A stretch of 64,000 bases of DNA, taken from contig NC_134930.1 of assembly GCF_051020765.1 (NCBI RefSeq), positions 9,734,001-9,798,000 on the forward strand, given 5' to 3'. Below the pieces are notes generated by a model that saw only the letters and a program-made list of their open reading frames with translations, was not told where the DNA came from and made no database searches. This DNA is from Lasioglossum baleicum (lineage: Eukaryota > Arthropoda > Insecta > Hymenoptera > Halictidae). This document shows positions 47,701 through 60,844 of this stretch, in pieces; the stretch's first letter is position 1, and every line of letters starts with the position of its first letter. Position numbers and translations under genes: made by a program.

Positions 47701-50700
47701 TACTTCTTGTTGGAAAATAGAAAATGTTACATTACGAAAATACGAAAATTTCAGACTACTTCTTCTTAGAGTAGATTTTTCAAGAAACGAAATTATTGTA
47801 AGAAGAACACGGAGGATAGGACACCTTTCGCATGCGTTTTGTCCATTCCACGACGCTTCTGAGATCCTTTGTCTTTCCTCGGAGGATTCTTGTTCTGTCG
47901 AGGCAGCTTGCACGACGACTCAACGGTGCGGGACGAGTGTATGTGATGCTTTATAGTTGATCTTGTCGTGCTCGTTTTCCACCTATTCGGATTGTTATGC
48001 CTCTCTTTGTCATACTCGTCGTCGTCGCAGTCTCCCTCGTAATTATCCCTATAGTCCACACATGGCACAGGCGTGATCGATTGCGGCTTAGTCTTCTTGG
48101 TCACCGGCTTCCTTTGCAGCTTCTCAGACTTTCCGCATGGCTGATCAAAGTTCTGTAACAAAGAAAACCTTAATATAGATCACTCCGGCTATAGGAAAAA
48201 TCTTCCGACGAGCAATCGATCGTATTCGAACGTTATAACATTTTTCTTTAAAATGAAATTTCTCGAGAACACACAAAAAAGGTGATAAACAAAATCTATG
48301 AGAATTTCGATGTACCTTACACGGCGGCGGGTCATCCTGAATAGAGCTCTCGGTCGTTGTAGAAGACGTCTCCTCCTCGGACAGCTGAATGTTCCTGTGA
48401 CTGCTATTCGACTCGAACTTCTTAAACGAAACGTGACTATTATTGTTGCTGCCGACCGAGCTCGGTTTCCTCTTGTTATCCAGCTTGCTGTTCCTGGTGT
48501 TGGTCAACAAGCCCGTTGTGTCGACCTGCACCTCGTGATCCACCAGTTTCGTCTCCTCCTTGACCATCTGACTCGACTTGCCCTTCCTGTTCGTCACAGG
48601 ACTCGACTTCATGTACGTGTTCACGGTATACTTCTTCTCCTGTGTCCCCTGAACGTCCGGGAACACGGTCTCCGACAAACAATTGTCGGTCTGCACCTCC
48701 TGCCCGTTATTCTGCCTCTTGTTGTTCCTCTTCTTAGCCCCGAGCGCGATATTGTTCATGACATTGTTACCGTTATCCAACGAGAGCTCGTCGCAGCGTT
48801 TGAACGACAGCAAGTCCTTCGTTTCGGTATCCAGCTTGAACCTGCGTTCTTCGTCAGCGGACCAATCCGGGATCTTCAGGCCTTTCTGCGTGTTTTCCTT
48901 CTCTTTGTACTTCTTCACGTTCATCAGTCCCCAATCTGGATAAGTATCCTCCTTCTTCGCTGCCTTTTGCTTCTCCTCGCTAATCAGCTTCTCCTTTAGA
49001 GGCGCGTCCTGCGTCGAGTGCACCGGCATGTTCGATAGCAATCTCAAGTCGAAAGGAGGCTGTCTCGGAGTCTCTCTGGTGAGATTCAGAGGTCCTCTGA
49101 GCACTCTGTCCGCCTCGAGGAACGAGATAGAAAGGATACAGATCAACAAGATCGACGACAGACACATAGCTGCCCACTGAAGTCCGCATTCCCACGAAGG
49201 TCTCGTCAAAGCTGCGCTACAGTCCTCTAAAGACTGTGGAGGCAACGTCGCCAGCAAATTTAGCGTCACCATGCCGTTCTCTATGTCGCTGTCCGACCCT
49301 AAGCTCGTTGCTATCACCAGCTTCCTCTCGATCCGCGACAATGTGAAGTCTGGAGTGAAAGCTATCTCAATCTTCTTGGTCGCGTTCGGAGCCAGGCTAA
49401 ACGGCATGCAATTTAGGACTCGGAACCCGTAACCCTCGCAGCGGAGACCGTTGATGAAGAAGTCGTACACTTCTATCGGCAATTCGCCAGTATTCCTGGC
49501 CATAAAGGACCTCTTCACTGTTATGTTCGGCGCGGGATTCCTTTTAGATTGCTCTCCTATAATCGACAAACAAATCATATATTAACATGTGCTAGTCTGA
49601 TTCAAGCCGGAAATCATTTTTTAATATTTTTAACGTGTGGAATGATATACACTGAAGCAATCCACGCTGATTCAGCTTCATCTCTAATTATATTAGAGAT
49701 TCAGTGTCACTGAAGCAATATCGAGCAACTTTTTGCCGCATCTTGAGTCGCCTTCTTCTTTTTGGAAGAAGATAGACGAATAAAACGTGGCTCGATGTTG
49801 CTTCAGTATGGACATAGCTTAAGATTAGACACCAAACGGTGGCCGATCTTAGAGGATAGGCCTTGCGAACACTGTGTATCGCTTAAACAGTAGCACCAAG
49901 GTAAAGAAACGTACATACGTTCGCAATCTTTTAGGTGTTTGTCGGCGAGTTCGAAAAGCAACGGTGTGGTGGAACCTGGCTTTCGATTTCCGAACCTGAA
50001 TTGTGCATTCGCCCCTTGCCCCATTACACGAAGTACCTCCAAAATCGTCATGTTGTTTCTAGAAGAAACATAATGTTTTTAATCGGTATTCGACAGCGAT
50101 TGTATCTATTATACCGTATTATTTGACAGAGAGAGATATACCTAATGTATAAAAGCCCGGACGACAATGTGGGCGAGACCGGAGTGTACGACACTCGTAT
50201 CGTCCTCGACTCGGAACGTTTCAAATACACAGAAATCGTCTGTGACGCTACCGAAACGTCCCACTGTTTCTCAAACTGTTCTCTATCCTCTACACTCTCC
50301 TCTAACTTAAACTCTTCCGCCACTGCAGACCCACATTCTACGCACGCGAATTTAAACCTACAAACAAACACAACGCATTAGACATCTTGCGAATTAAAAT
50401 ACAGGGTGACAAGAAATGACAGAAATGATTAACTCCGTTATTTGTTGTCACCCTGTACAATTCAAAAGATTGGTTTCGTTTATGAACGAGTACCACGTAC
50501 TTGGCTGGCAACGAATGATAGAGCCTTGTCCCTTGCGGGTAATTCCAATCCATTACCAGCTGTATAAACAAAGGACTGGTACCCGGATTGTATAGTTTAA
50601 TCGATCTGTAAGACGTATTCCCAACCTGCGTTAACGGAAACACCACGACGACTTTATTCTTATTGTTACCGAAACCAGTCAATAGACTGGGCCAATACGG

Positions 50701-53700
50701 TTTAATGTTCAAGAAAAATTTGTGCCCGCGAACTTCGGTAGTGTCTAGACGCATCGTTATGTTCTCCCACGAACGGCCGCCCGTCGAGTTCAGGAAACGC
50801 GTGTATTTCGTGTTCAACAGATTCAAATCGGAGTCCCTTGTGTGCGATGGGAGGTCCAATGTGTTTAGCCACTGTTTACCAGCTGCAATAACACCGTTGC
50901 GTTATCGAATTGTTGCAATTACCGTACAAAAATATTCTGCGGTTGTCAGGAAGAACGCCGCGTGTCACACAATTTCACTTTCGAGATATTGCCGTTTAAA
51001 GTTTTCATCACTAATGAACTTTGACGTATAACATTTTTTCTGGTAAATACCAGAATGTATAAATTATTTAAAACCTTTTTGTATTTAACCTGTTTGCGCA
51101 AATTCTTATTATAAGACTATAAATTAATATATTAGCGAGTAAAGAATGGATATTCAGAGAAATTTTGTGTAATATTTTTTAGGGGAACACTAACAAATTG
51201 TTGAAAGAAATACAGTAAATGGGTACCCAGTTGACTACACAAGGGTTAATTCGTAAACTGAAATTTTTGAAATTGTGACACGCGGCGTTTTTCCTGACAA
51301 CCACAGATATTACAGCAAAACAGGGAGTTCCAACTTGCAGTTCGCGAACTACACGCAACTTCGTCCCTGTCCCCTGCGCCCCACTAATTCTACGGCTGTG
51401 CGTAGCAGTGGGAAAAGGTTTGACTAATGGTGGAGACCTCGCGGTTCTCGGAAGGGAACAAGTTGGACCTCCCTGCAGTAAATGATTTGTAAACATCGAA
51501 TACATTTAAAAAATGGAACGCTCACCATTAGTCTCCAACGACAAACCCAAATAACAATGATGTTTACAGGTCATGGATTGTTCGATTCTAACTGAACCAA
51601 CATAACTTTCGCCCTTCGTTATAACCGGCATCGACGCCTCTTCCAAAGGAATATACTTTATTCTATGATCTTTGTAAACAGGTGCGATTCGAGTCACTTG
51701 CATGGGTCTCACGAACGTTGAATACACTTTCACTTGTTGTACACAAATCGACCCCTGCAAGGAAATACGATTTCACAAAATATTCAATTTTTTTAATCGT
51801 ATAAAGATATCGGTGATGACTCACTGGAAAACAATCGGTAAAAATAAGTTTCTTCAAAGAGAGCCTCCCGTACGCCACCCGCATGTAAACTGGTAAAATG
51901 AATTTCTCGTAGGTGGTCCTAACAAAAACGTCGCCCACTATGGTGTCCTCCTCGACCATGGGGGTCTTCACTTTAATCTTAAAGATGGCTAAGTAACCGG
52001 GCTTTATGTATTGCTGAAATTATAGGAAATGTTTTTCGATTCGCCGATGCAATTTAAGACAGCAAAGGAATTAAAACAGTCTAATCGTTGTAATTTGAAA
52101 AATGTGGAGCAAGAGATTTTCTCTTACATTGCCGGTGTGACTGCACACAGTTATATTGCGAAGCTCCTTGTCCAGAAAATCAGCTGGCCCCCTGTGGCAT
52201 CCCATGAGCTCCAGCACTGCTCCCGGCATGTTCACGCCCCACACGTGGAGATCGATATTAATCGGATTCTGATTTTCCAGAGCAAAGATAGCTTCGCTCT
52301 CGGTCCCACTGCTAACTGTGCCAAAATTCATCGTGCCCTCGTCAGTATCCCTCTCTTCGGGCACGATTTTCCTTACTTTGCCATCGTAACTGAGCAGTGG
52401 AACCTCCGTCACGGAAACATTCGAATGAATCAATATCGACGACTCCATCTTCACGTTGTCCGTCTTCCTATCTTTGGCAAGTTGCAATGAAAAAATATTC
52501 ACCTTCTGCTCAGGCTTTAGCACCCTCGGGATAAAATTTTTTATCTGACAAAAATTTATACAGATTATTCTATAAATTATCATTTATATTGCCTGAATCT
52601 GGTTGTTTCAAGTATGCTTACCGTGAACAGCGACTTCACGTGTGTCGACATCGTGACGTTCGTGATGGCTAACGGTAATTTAAATTTGTTAACGACGCTA
52701 AAATTCCGCGCCTGATTCGACTGAAGGGAACAATAATGCGTAGTTGATGCGTTTACTTCTAAACCACCCTGTAGAACTTGTGCTATCCATGGTATCGTTA
52801 GTTTCTGATTGGTGCCGCCGGGACCCATCGCTTTAATCACTAGCTTCCCTTTGAAATGTTGTAACTCTAAACCTGTCTTCCCTGGAAAACAAACATATAC
52901 GGATAAATATAGTTGCATCCTACACGCCCAGCTTAAATACATGCACGCGATTTTATCAACACTATGTTTACGAGACGCGTTCTAATATATTTAATCACGA
53001 TTTTGTTGTGATCTTCTCAATTATTATAGTATATATTATCGAAAGAATGGCTACAAAATGAATGTTCGTAAACCTAGTGTTCGAAACGCAGAAAAATGTC
53101 TCGGACGAATGTTGTATGGTTTCGAGGACAGGGCACATTGTGATAATTATTTGACCTTGTGATGATCTTGAGAAGCTTTATGACCTTGGTAAAACCAGCG
53201 TGACCGCGCAAGAGTTCCCAAGATCGTCGCAAAGTCAAATAATTATTGTATACAGGGTGGCCTGTGATTTACAGTGCAAATACGGTCAAAAAAATTCAAC
53301 GACTCGAAGCCAGGAATAGTTTTGTCATTTTTAACTTTCCTTTTCCCTAACCCATAATCTGGACAACAATTCACAGGCCACCCTGTATAATATCAGGCCA
53401 CATACAGTCATAAACTAGTGCTCCAATCGCAATCGGTATGTCCGTGTCTCCTGGAATTATCGCTTGCTCAAAGTGAAGTTTCAACGCTTTGGACACCGGC
53501 GTGCTAATTATATTCTGCGACAAAAATAGTACGTTCGTTTGTAACGATAATAGAATAGATAAACAATGCTGAAGAGCAACGAGACGCTCACCATAATTTT
53601 AATCGGTTTTTTTGCCGAATTCTTCAAAGCGATGGGGTATTGTATGGGGGGCTGTAACGATCCTCCCATACCTAAATTGATTACACCGGAACTTCCGCCC

Positions 53701-56270
53701 CAATGGAGACCAGACCCACTTTTCACTTCAACTTCGACTGTCACGACAAGCAGTTCCGAAGTATTGTTTACTTTAAGCCTACAACATAAACATATTATCA
53801 TCAATCAAATTCTGTATACTGACTCCTGAAGTCATTCGAGTTTAGCCATTATCGGAAAAAATTCGGAACACCCTTTCCGAGTAATATAAAGCTACGTACC
53901 TAATATACGTGGTATGGTTTTTCTCTGCGTAAGCATTAAAATGTAGTCTTATAATAGGCTTTGTTTGATATGGTGGGATTTCCCATAGATCGCGCGAACC
54001 CTCTACCTCTCCTGATGGCAATTCTAGCTGAAATTCTCCACCGCTACTATATACTTCTAGAACCTTTTGATAAAACACAATTTCAAGATGAACGCACGAG
54101 AGAATGTAAATTACAACATTTATATTTGAATACGCACTTGTAAAGCTTCCGGATGTGGATTGTGCATATATATAAGTGGAGTAAATGTTGCATTTAAAGG
54201 TAATTTAACACCCACTACAGGTCTGAGTCGATAAGGGCTACTGACACTTATTCCTTTTACCTGAAACAGTGACATTCTATCGTTAGCCAGAGGGAAAATA
54301 ATTGAAATCTGTACCGTTACAGATATCTTGAATTGGTTACTTGGTATTTTATAGTTCCATCTGTAGTATGTATAAAGAGATGCGTATCAATATCACCTTC
54401 TTCTCGACCGAGAAAAACAACATTGAACGTTGTGTTCCCGAGCGATGGTATTACCTACGCAAATCGAATGATAATAATTACCATCTCGAGGATCATTTAT
54501 TACGTACAAGTGTATAGACTTACTTTACTTCGAAAGAACGATGAATGGAAATGTCGTGTATTTCCAGATATCGATAAAAGATGGATCGTTTTGTTGTGAT
54601 CTTTATTAAACAAGATCACAGTTTCTTGGTGGGGTATACCAAGTTGTCTGAAAAAAAGAAATATATATCGATTTTACGCAGTTCTATGTGAAATATGTAC
54701 AATCAACATTAACATCGCACACCTCGCTCACCTTTCTTTGAAGTCCAAAACATGTGGTTGGAAATAAACATGGGACAATGCATCTTGTGTTTTGTCTTCA
54801 TTGGCCGGGGCGTCCCTTAAAAGACAGTTCGAGTATTTGAATGAACGGTGCCAGAAATCGTTCCGTATACTTCTAATAGTGGAAATTGAAAATAGGAAAG
54901 GTACAAGAAAAATTAGTTCGAAACGACCACAGTTAGTAAAGCAGTGTTTAGAATTTCAAAGCGTTGTTTAGACGTGGTACTACGATGAGATGATTAAATG
55001 ATTAGAACATTAATGTACATAATGTGAAGTCTGCATTATTAAGTTGGAAAAAAGACTTTCTTTTTTTCATAGAAGACTGTTCTTATCTTATCGCAAGTAA
55101 TCAAATCATCAACGCGAGACTACGATACTGTGCGCAAATGTTTCAAGTATAAGGAAGGATGTTTGTAATGAAAACCTTTCCTACTTCCACTCACCATTAT
55201 TTTAATGAGTGTTATGCTTACCCAGCACCGTGCACTGTATTGGTAAATTCCTGGAAAATAGATTGATTAATAAAATCATTATATTTAACAATAGTATTTA
55301 AACGTTAGACAAACTAGTATCACTGACCTTATGCACAGACATAGGTATGTTGTCCAAAAGGTATTGAACATCATTGTCATCTTGTACGAATGCTGAAAGG
55401 GATAGAACCGTTAATTAGAAACCGTTTTACAAGATCGTCTTCTTATATTCGACATGTTTTTTAAAATTACCCCTGGCACTAGAACAGTTACTATAAATCT
55501 ATTGATGGCGTTGTAACTTTATATCGAACGCTCTACCGTAACAGTATTAATATTAGGTTGATACAAAGATAACCGAAATTCTCAAATGAAACCAGTTGGA
55601 TTCGCAAACGAATACAAAAGATTTCTGATGTTGAAACAGAGATCTAATGCTCTGTTGTTGATCGAATCATTAGTGAAAATATAGAGATATTGTTGTTCAT
55701 CTAAGAAATTATGAATGACAAAGATGTTGCGGTTACTGTAGATTTAAAGGGAAGTATAGTGCGGAGTTATGTTACGCGATGTTGTCAGAGAAGGTGCAGA
55801 TTTCTGTCAGCACAGCCAAGACGATTGAACGAACCGTTCCGTTTGAAATTAACAGACTGAGGAAATGAAAATGGAGTTTTTCCAAGTAAACAGAGATATG
55901 TTTTCGTGCACGAATGACATAAAAAAAAGTTGTGATTGTACACAAAAACATCTATATTTTTTCGGACTGGCAGTTATCCGATTCCCAAAGGAAAAATGAC
56001 AAATCCTCGACCTTTGGAAATCGCGATACAAAACGTTGAAATAGAAAAGTCTCGATGCAGGCTGAAAACATGGAAATTTTGCGTAAACTAACAATGCACT
56101 GGTATCGTTTCGGCTGTGTATCGTCTCATTGTCAGTGTGATCGCGAAACGTTGAAATAGCGTAAATACGTGCTTACCATTATTGTGTCCGTGTAAGGACG
56201 GTCGAATTTGTGACGTCAACTCGAGAAACGTTAACAAAAGGAGGCAATAAAGTGCTTTTAACTCGGTCAT
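44717..56270 (-). CDS. TMEM131: TMEM131 orthologue (collagen-secretion membrane protein)
   Basis: Twenty-three exons, all phases closing, 1801 aa: 56270-56177, 55392-55328, 55250-55222, 54815-54732, 54647-54524, 54454-54341, 54260-54138, 54063-53900, 53778-53592, 53514-53406, 52881-52622, 52544-52128, 52013-51825, 51754-51526, 50882-50501, 50357-50142, 50058-49919, 49556-48316, 48152-47825, 47566-47139, 46095-45885, 45813-45632, 44806-44717. Signal peptide (about 1-21). The first PapD-like domain has VLDFKERQLGIPHQ, NTTFNVVFLGRE and SSPYRLRPVVGVKLPLNATF. Further beta-rich luminal repeats follow, up to the block GFRVLNCMPFSLAPNATKKI. One membrane segment is at about 1099-1122. A long basic, disordered cytosolic tail ends in GFDPFRSLSTIWTPSS, conserved in the family. 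In animals the luminal part binds procollagen and the tail binds TRAPPC8. The final exon is supported by that motif and by the donor CAG|GTGAGG at 45632. Confidence 0.92.
45470..45611. mobile_element. MITE, GACTGCGG family, in last TMEM131 intron
   Basis: The left end gactgcggatctttatgcaa and the right end gcataaagatccgtgagtc are inverted. TA follows at 45612-45613; the left duplicate reads CA, a likely mutation. 142 bp. Its right border lies 20 bases from the donor of the penultimate exon. Confidence 0.8.
46133..46819. mobile_element. Palindromic TA-flanked element, copy 2 (687 bp)
   Basis: The ends are CAGTGACTCCCACTAATATT and its inverse, with TA on both sides (46131-46132 and 46820-46821). 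The inverted similarity runs through the whole unit (arms of about 335 bases). Examples are aaaaacaccataactttttt, tcggaattg.agagaaatac and gtagatctgt.tc, each with an inverted partner. It lies in the TMEM131 intron 46096-47138. No open frame. It is related in arm sequence to the element at 16992. Confidence 0.8.
49708..49807. repeat. Inverted repeat in a TMEM131 intron
   Basis: actgaagcaatatcgagcaa at the left returns as gctcgatgttgcttcagt at the right. A third, direct copy of actgaagcaat lies just upstream (about 49651), next to a small hairpin over atctctaattatattagagat. Could be a decayed MITE. Confidence 0.5.
50402..50455. mobile_element. Very short CAGGGTG MITE
   Basis: cagggtgacaa ... 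ttgtcaccctg, 54 bp in all, with TA on both sides (50400-50401 and 50456-50457). It is in the TMEM131 intron 50358-50500. Confidence 0.65.
53142..53248. repeat. Inverted repeat next to a MITE in a TMEM131 intron
   Basis: ataattatttgacctt and its inverse aaagtcaaataattat enclose about 70 bases with a second inverted word (gatgatctt / agatcgtc). A sequence like one arm recurs alone in an RBM28 intron at about 59311-59340 (aattatttgactttgcaatg), which suggests a dispersed repeat. Confidence 0.5.
53253..53385. mobile_element. CAGGGTGGCC MITE
   Basis: The ends CAGGGTGGCCTGTGAttt and attCACAGGCCACCCTG are inverted. TA on both sides (53251-53252 and 53386-53387). 133 bp, no coding content. It lies in the TMEM131 intron 52882-53405. 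Confidence 0.75.
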
Positions 56271-57320
56271 AATAATCGCGTTTCACTGTGTTGTTTGCTG
56301 TTTTGTCTTTAGCAGAAATGAAAATCCGCTTTCGGCCATACTTTCGCCACTATCGAATTCTGGAGTATCGATTCTACTTCCGTCCGATTTGAAACCTCTT
56401 CAACAACGGATTTTCTTGCGCGACCGACCGAAATGAGATAGATTATGTCCGCTTCTCGCATCTTTTATTATTATATCGATACACGGCTGATATCCTGATG
56501 CTTATCCATTAATCTATCGGGGCCTCTTGTTCGCAATTAGGTTCGCCCGTCGAATCGTTGTTCGGCTCTTGGACAACTTTCGACGTTCGATGAGTCTATT
56601 TTTGACGGGAATTTTTGCGTTCGATTGAACGGTTTTAAACGGCTCGAACGACCACTCAGATCGATTGTTATTACAAAATATCTGCTTCAATTTAAATAGA
56701 TAAATTATAGTGCACTTTGCAGCGTGTAATTTGTCAATTACACGGTTCCCAACAAATTTGCTCTTCGTTCGTGTACTTCGTTATTTTAATGTATAAATAA
56801 TTGTTTATCACATATCTATATATTATCGCTATTATTAATTTATTATACTTATGTTCAATATGGCTCGTCTGGGCTCGTCCAATCCTGTCGTGTTACTACG
56901 GAAAATTTTTATATCTTCTTTATACTGTCTATGTCAGTTTTGTAGTTCCCGATTGAACCGACCAATCGGAGAGCGGTAACGGGCTCGGAGAACATTCCGC
57001 GCGAAATTTGTAATCCGTATTGAAAGATTTATAATTACGTATTATTTGCAAGAGGGAAAATTCTGATTATTAACTATGGTGATAAACGGTTACAAAATAA
57101 GAACATTGTATATATTTGTTTTGTATTTTGTATTTTTATCAGCAAGTTATATTAGCGCCATCTGTTCATGTATTTAGTACACGCGGTTACCATAACCTCA
57201 ACTATAAACATTTGTGGTTGTAACATGCAGCATGAGAACGAGTTAAATATATATTGAATATATTAATTACGTTAAATAATTAGACGTTTTATTGTGCGAT
57301 TGTAGCAGTACGCGTTCGCC
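56271..57320. promoter_or_regulatory. Divergent intergenic region of TMEM131 and RBM28
   Basis: The two start codons face away from each other, 1050 bases apart. No coding exon or repeat was recognised. Probably holds both promoters; no clear TATA was identified. Confidence 0.45.
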
Positions 57321-60300
57321 ATGCGGAATACGAATTATAGTAAGTGTTAACGTCATGTTTACAGCAATTTTTGTGTTCTAAATAAAATGATCATTTATTT
57401 AAATCATTTAATTCAATTGATTATTGACAACTTTTTAATTCGTGCCTATTTCTAACTCTGTAGAGAATAAAGGAGACAAAAAGAAACTTTCTTGGATCTA
57501 CAGAAAGAAAATAAAGGCACAGAAATATAGAAGAGCAGCACAGAACTCGAATAACAATGCACATGACAATGCAAACGACAATAAAAAGCCAAGGATTATT
57601 ATTCGTAATCTTTCGTTTAAGGTGAGTGGATTCTATAATCGTGTTAAAATCAAAATGTTAAAATTTAAATTTATTCATATTCTGCTTGTAGGCAACACCG
57701 GAGGATATCAAAAGATTATATGCGCCGTTTGGTCAAATAGACGACATCAATTTTCCAAAACGTGCCGATGGTTCGCCCGTAGGATGTTGCTTTGTTGAAT
57801 TTAAAGAATTAGGAGATGCATCAAAGGCAATATTTAATACAAATAAAAAGGAATTCCTTGGTAAAACAATGTTCCGATGCCCTCTTGTACAATATTATTT
57901 ATTAATTGCATTAAGCTAAACAACTATTATTTCAGGCAGAGTAATAAACAGTAGTTGGGCTATATCGAAGTCAAGATACTGTGAGAAGCTGAAGAAGGAA
58001 GCAGAAAATGCAAATGCTGCAGATCAAGATGAAGAAGACGGGGAAGACGAGGGTCATGAAGAAGTCGAGGAAGACGAGGGACATGAAGAAGATGTCGGAG
58101 ATGCGCAAGAAGAAAAATGGGTGTGGAGAGAACTATCGCCTGAGAGAGAACCAAACCAAATAAAGACGGAGAAAGAATCGCCCAAGAAAGAGGAACCAGC
58201 GAGAAAGGAGCATAGAAAGTTTCTAAAAGAAAAGAATAAGAAGAAGAGAGCAAGGGTCGTAATAAGAAATTTAGCGTTTGATGTAAGTAGAGACTTTTAA
58301 TTGTTCGTTTCAATGTTTATTTGTACATTCATTCGTTCTAGGCGACCGAGGAACATTTAAGACAGCATTTTGCTCAATATGGAACAATAGAAGACGTAAA
58401 CATCTTGAAACGAAGCGATGGGAAGAGCGTTGGCTGTGCATTTCTGCAATTTGACCTTGTGCAAAGCGCAGCAAAGGCTATATATTATGCAAATTTGCAA
58501 CCGCTCCTCAACAGACCCATTGTTGTCGATTGGGCGGTACCCAAGAATAAGTTTGGTACAAATGATACGGATAACACCAATGAGAGTGAAGTAAAAGTGA
58601 AGGTTGAGGAAGATGATGAAGTGACAGTGAAGGTTGAGAAAGAGAGTGATACTGAAGATGGACCTGCTGTAGACACTGCAGAGAAATCGAATCCGAATGA
58701 AGAGTTAGATAGGTAAGTAAACGTATTTATTAAGTCTATTTAATATTGCCATTAAGATAGGATTTATAAATGTTCTTTTTAACAGCAATAGAGGGAACAG
58801 AGAGGAAGATGGTTCGTCAGAGTCGGTTGCATCTGACGAGGATGATCAAGACATTAATATTGAAGTAGAGAGTAACGGTAAAACCAATGACGAGGAATTA
58901 TCCGAAGATGACGAAGATGTGGAAGAAGAAGAAGAAGAAGAAGAGGAGGAAAAGGATATAAAGGAACAAAAACGTCCTCGTTACGAGTCTCACGATGTTT
59001 CCGAAGGAAAGACGGTTTTCTTTAAAAATGTGCCATTTTCCGTGAAAAATGAGCAATTAAAAAAATTCGTGGAGCAATTCGGACCTGTTTTCTACGCTCT
59101 CGTGTGCATAGACCCGCTTACAGAGTACTCAAAGGGCACGGCGTTCGTTAAATTTAGGGTACGTTTAGGTTTACTCAGTCTGCAAATTGTGGTGGAAATC
59201 GGCGGTCAGGGAAAACAAAAATTGAAAATGACAAAATTGTTCCAGGCTTTGTTTTAAATTAGAATTGTCCTGACTCCGTTTGCATCGTAAATTAAAATTA
59301 TAATTATTTGACTTTGCAATGACCTTGGGGAGTGATATATTATAAATATCGCATCAGTGTTGCACTGAAAAATGTATTGCTCTATTATATTATAGAATGT
59401 TGAGGATGCAGAGAAATGTTTGGCCGCAGGAAAGGATTTAGAAATAGACGATCAAATAATGGAGGCGCAATTGGCAATAGACAGAAACGAGATCGAAAAT
59501 AAAGCAAATTCGAAGCAACTGAAACAGAAAGACACCAGGAATCTGTACCTCGTGAAAGAAGGCGGTAAGACTTGAAAAAATTTCAGCGAATACCAGTTTA
59601 TTGTATTTTAAAGGCACTTGTAATTGTTTGAATTTATCGTTTAGTTATAATGGCCGGTAGTGCGGCAGCCAGTGGAGTCTCGGCAGCAGACATGGCAAAA
59701 CGATTGCAAATTGAACAGTGGAAGTCGCAGATATTGCGCAATTTGAATATGTTCGTCTCTAGAATTAGGCTTGTCATTCACAATCTACCACCGACGCTAG
59801 ATGACGCAAAGTTTCGCAAAGTCGTTGAACGTCATGGACCCGCAGGAGCAATCATTCGAGAGGTGCTTTTAAATTCAATTCAGTCATTTAAAAAATGCTT
59901 ATCATTGATAATAGAAAAAACTAACTGTAAAAACTGTAATTTTGTTCAAGGCACGTGTCATGCGAGATCTCAGGAACGTTGACGCGAAAGGAGTAGGAAA
60001 ATCAAAGGAATACGGATTCGTTTCGTATACAAAACACGACGATGCACTTCAAGCACTGAGAAATATAAACAATAATCCTAACGTGTTCAATCCCAAAAGA
60101 GTAGGTACCGCCACAATTATATTATATATTTTTATGATTTATTTTCTTTGAAATTGAGATTATAACGCTTCGATTATTTTTATAGCGACCAATAGTGTCC
60201 TTCTCGATAGAAAATCGAGTTATGGTGAACGCTAAACAGAAACGAATTCAAAAGAGTCGTGAAAACAATCCTACTTGGCCAGGGAACAAAGCTAAAAGGA

Positions 60301-60844
60301 AAGGAGAAGCGACAAATGAAGAAACCCCGATAAAAAGATCGAAATTTGGTGAATCGAGTAAATCCGAGGTTAACGAGGCAGGTAAAAAACCATTTGTAGG
60401 AATGGTTGCCAAGCAGGGTGAGAATAAATTGAGGTCGAAGTTCAAATTGAGGAACCAAGCTGCGGTGCACCATCAGACAGTGAAGAAAGAGAAAAAGATG
60501 AAGAAGTTTTCTCAGAAGCTGAAGGAGAAGAGGAAAAATAGGAATGAAAATAAAAATGAAATCAAAGTTAGTACTTCATCTACATAATCGCGATGCTTTA
60601 AAATCGGACTGTGAATTTTATGCGTTTCTACAAAAAATATTAAAGTACATGAAAGATCTATAGTCCGCTATAATGTTTTCATTCCGATTCATTTACTAAT
60701 ACTCTTTTTTTTAAATCTTTTTTGCAGCCGAAACAGAGGACGAAGTTGAAAGCCGAAGATGTGAACTTAGATAGACTTGTAAATAGTTATAAAAATAAAT
60801 TACAATCGATAGAGTTAAAGAAATCCAAATGGTACGAGTCATAA
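57321..60844 (+). CDS. RBM28: RNA-binding protein 28 (Nop4-like, four RRMs)
   Basis: Eleven exons: 57321-57339, 57464-57621, 57692-57860, 57936-58282, 58342-58712, 58786-59158, 59396-59564, 59645-59862, 59951-60100, 60186-60566, 60728-60844. All phases close, 823 aa. RRM1 (about 50-122): IIIRNLSF and GCCFVEF. RRM2 (about 222-298): VVIRNLAF and GCAFLQF. RRM3 (about 428-500): VFFKNVPF and GTAFVKF. RRM4 (about 575-665): LVIHNLPP and YGFVSYT. RRM1 and RRM2 are separated by a Glu/Asp-rich stretch with EEDEGHEE-like units. A longer acidic run precedes RRM3. The tail is Lys-rich. The order of four RRMs and basic tail matches RBM28 / yeast Nop4, needed for 60S ribosome assembly in the nucleolus. The tiny first exon MRNTNY has a strong donor (GTAAGTG) and keeps the frame. 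Confidence 0.93.
60607..60665. mobile_element. MITE remnant, GACTGCGG family
   Basis: gactgtgaattttatgcgt at the left and agatctatagtc at the right resemble shortened, mutated family ends. It lies in the last RBM28 intron (60567-60727). The shortest and least certain copy. Confidence 0.45.

Noticed and set aside
48298..48999. 233-codon frame antisense to TMEM131
   Set aside because: Shadow of the large TMEM131 exon, which has clear family similarity on the minus strand.
55555..56080. Possible mariner remnant in the first TMEM131 intron (ttaggttgata start, scattered transposase-like words)
   Set aside because: Only a short start-like word and a few residues; no second end and no catalytic motif could be confirmed.
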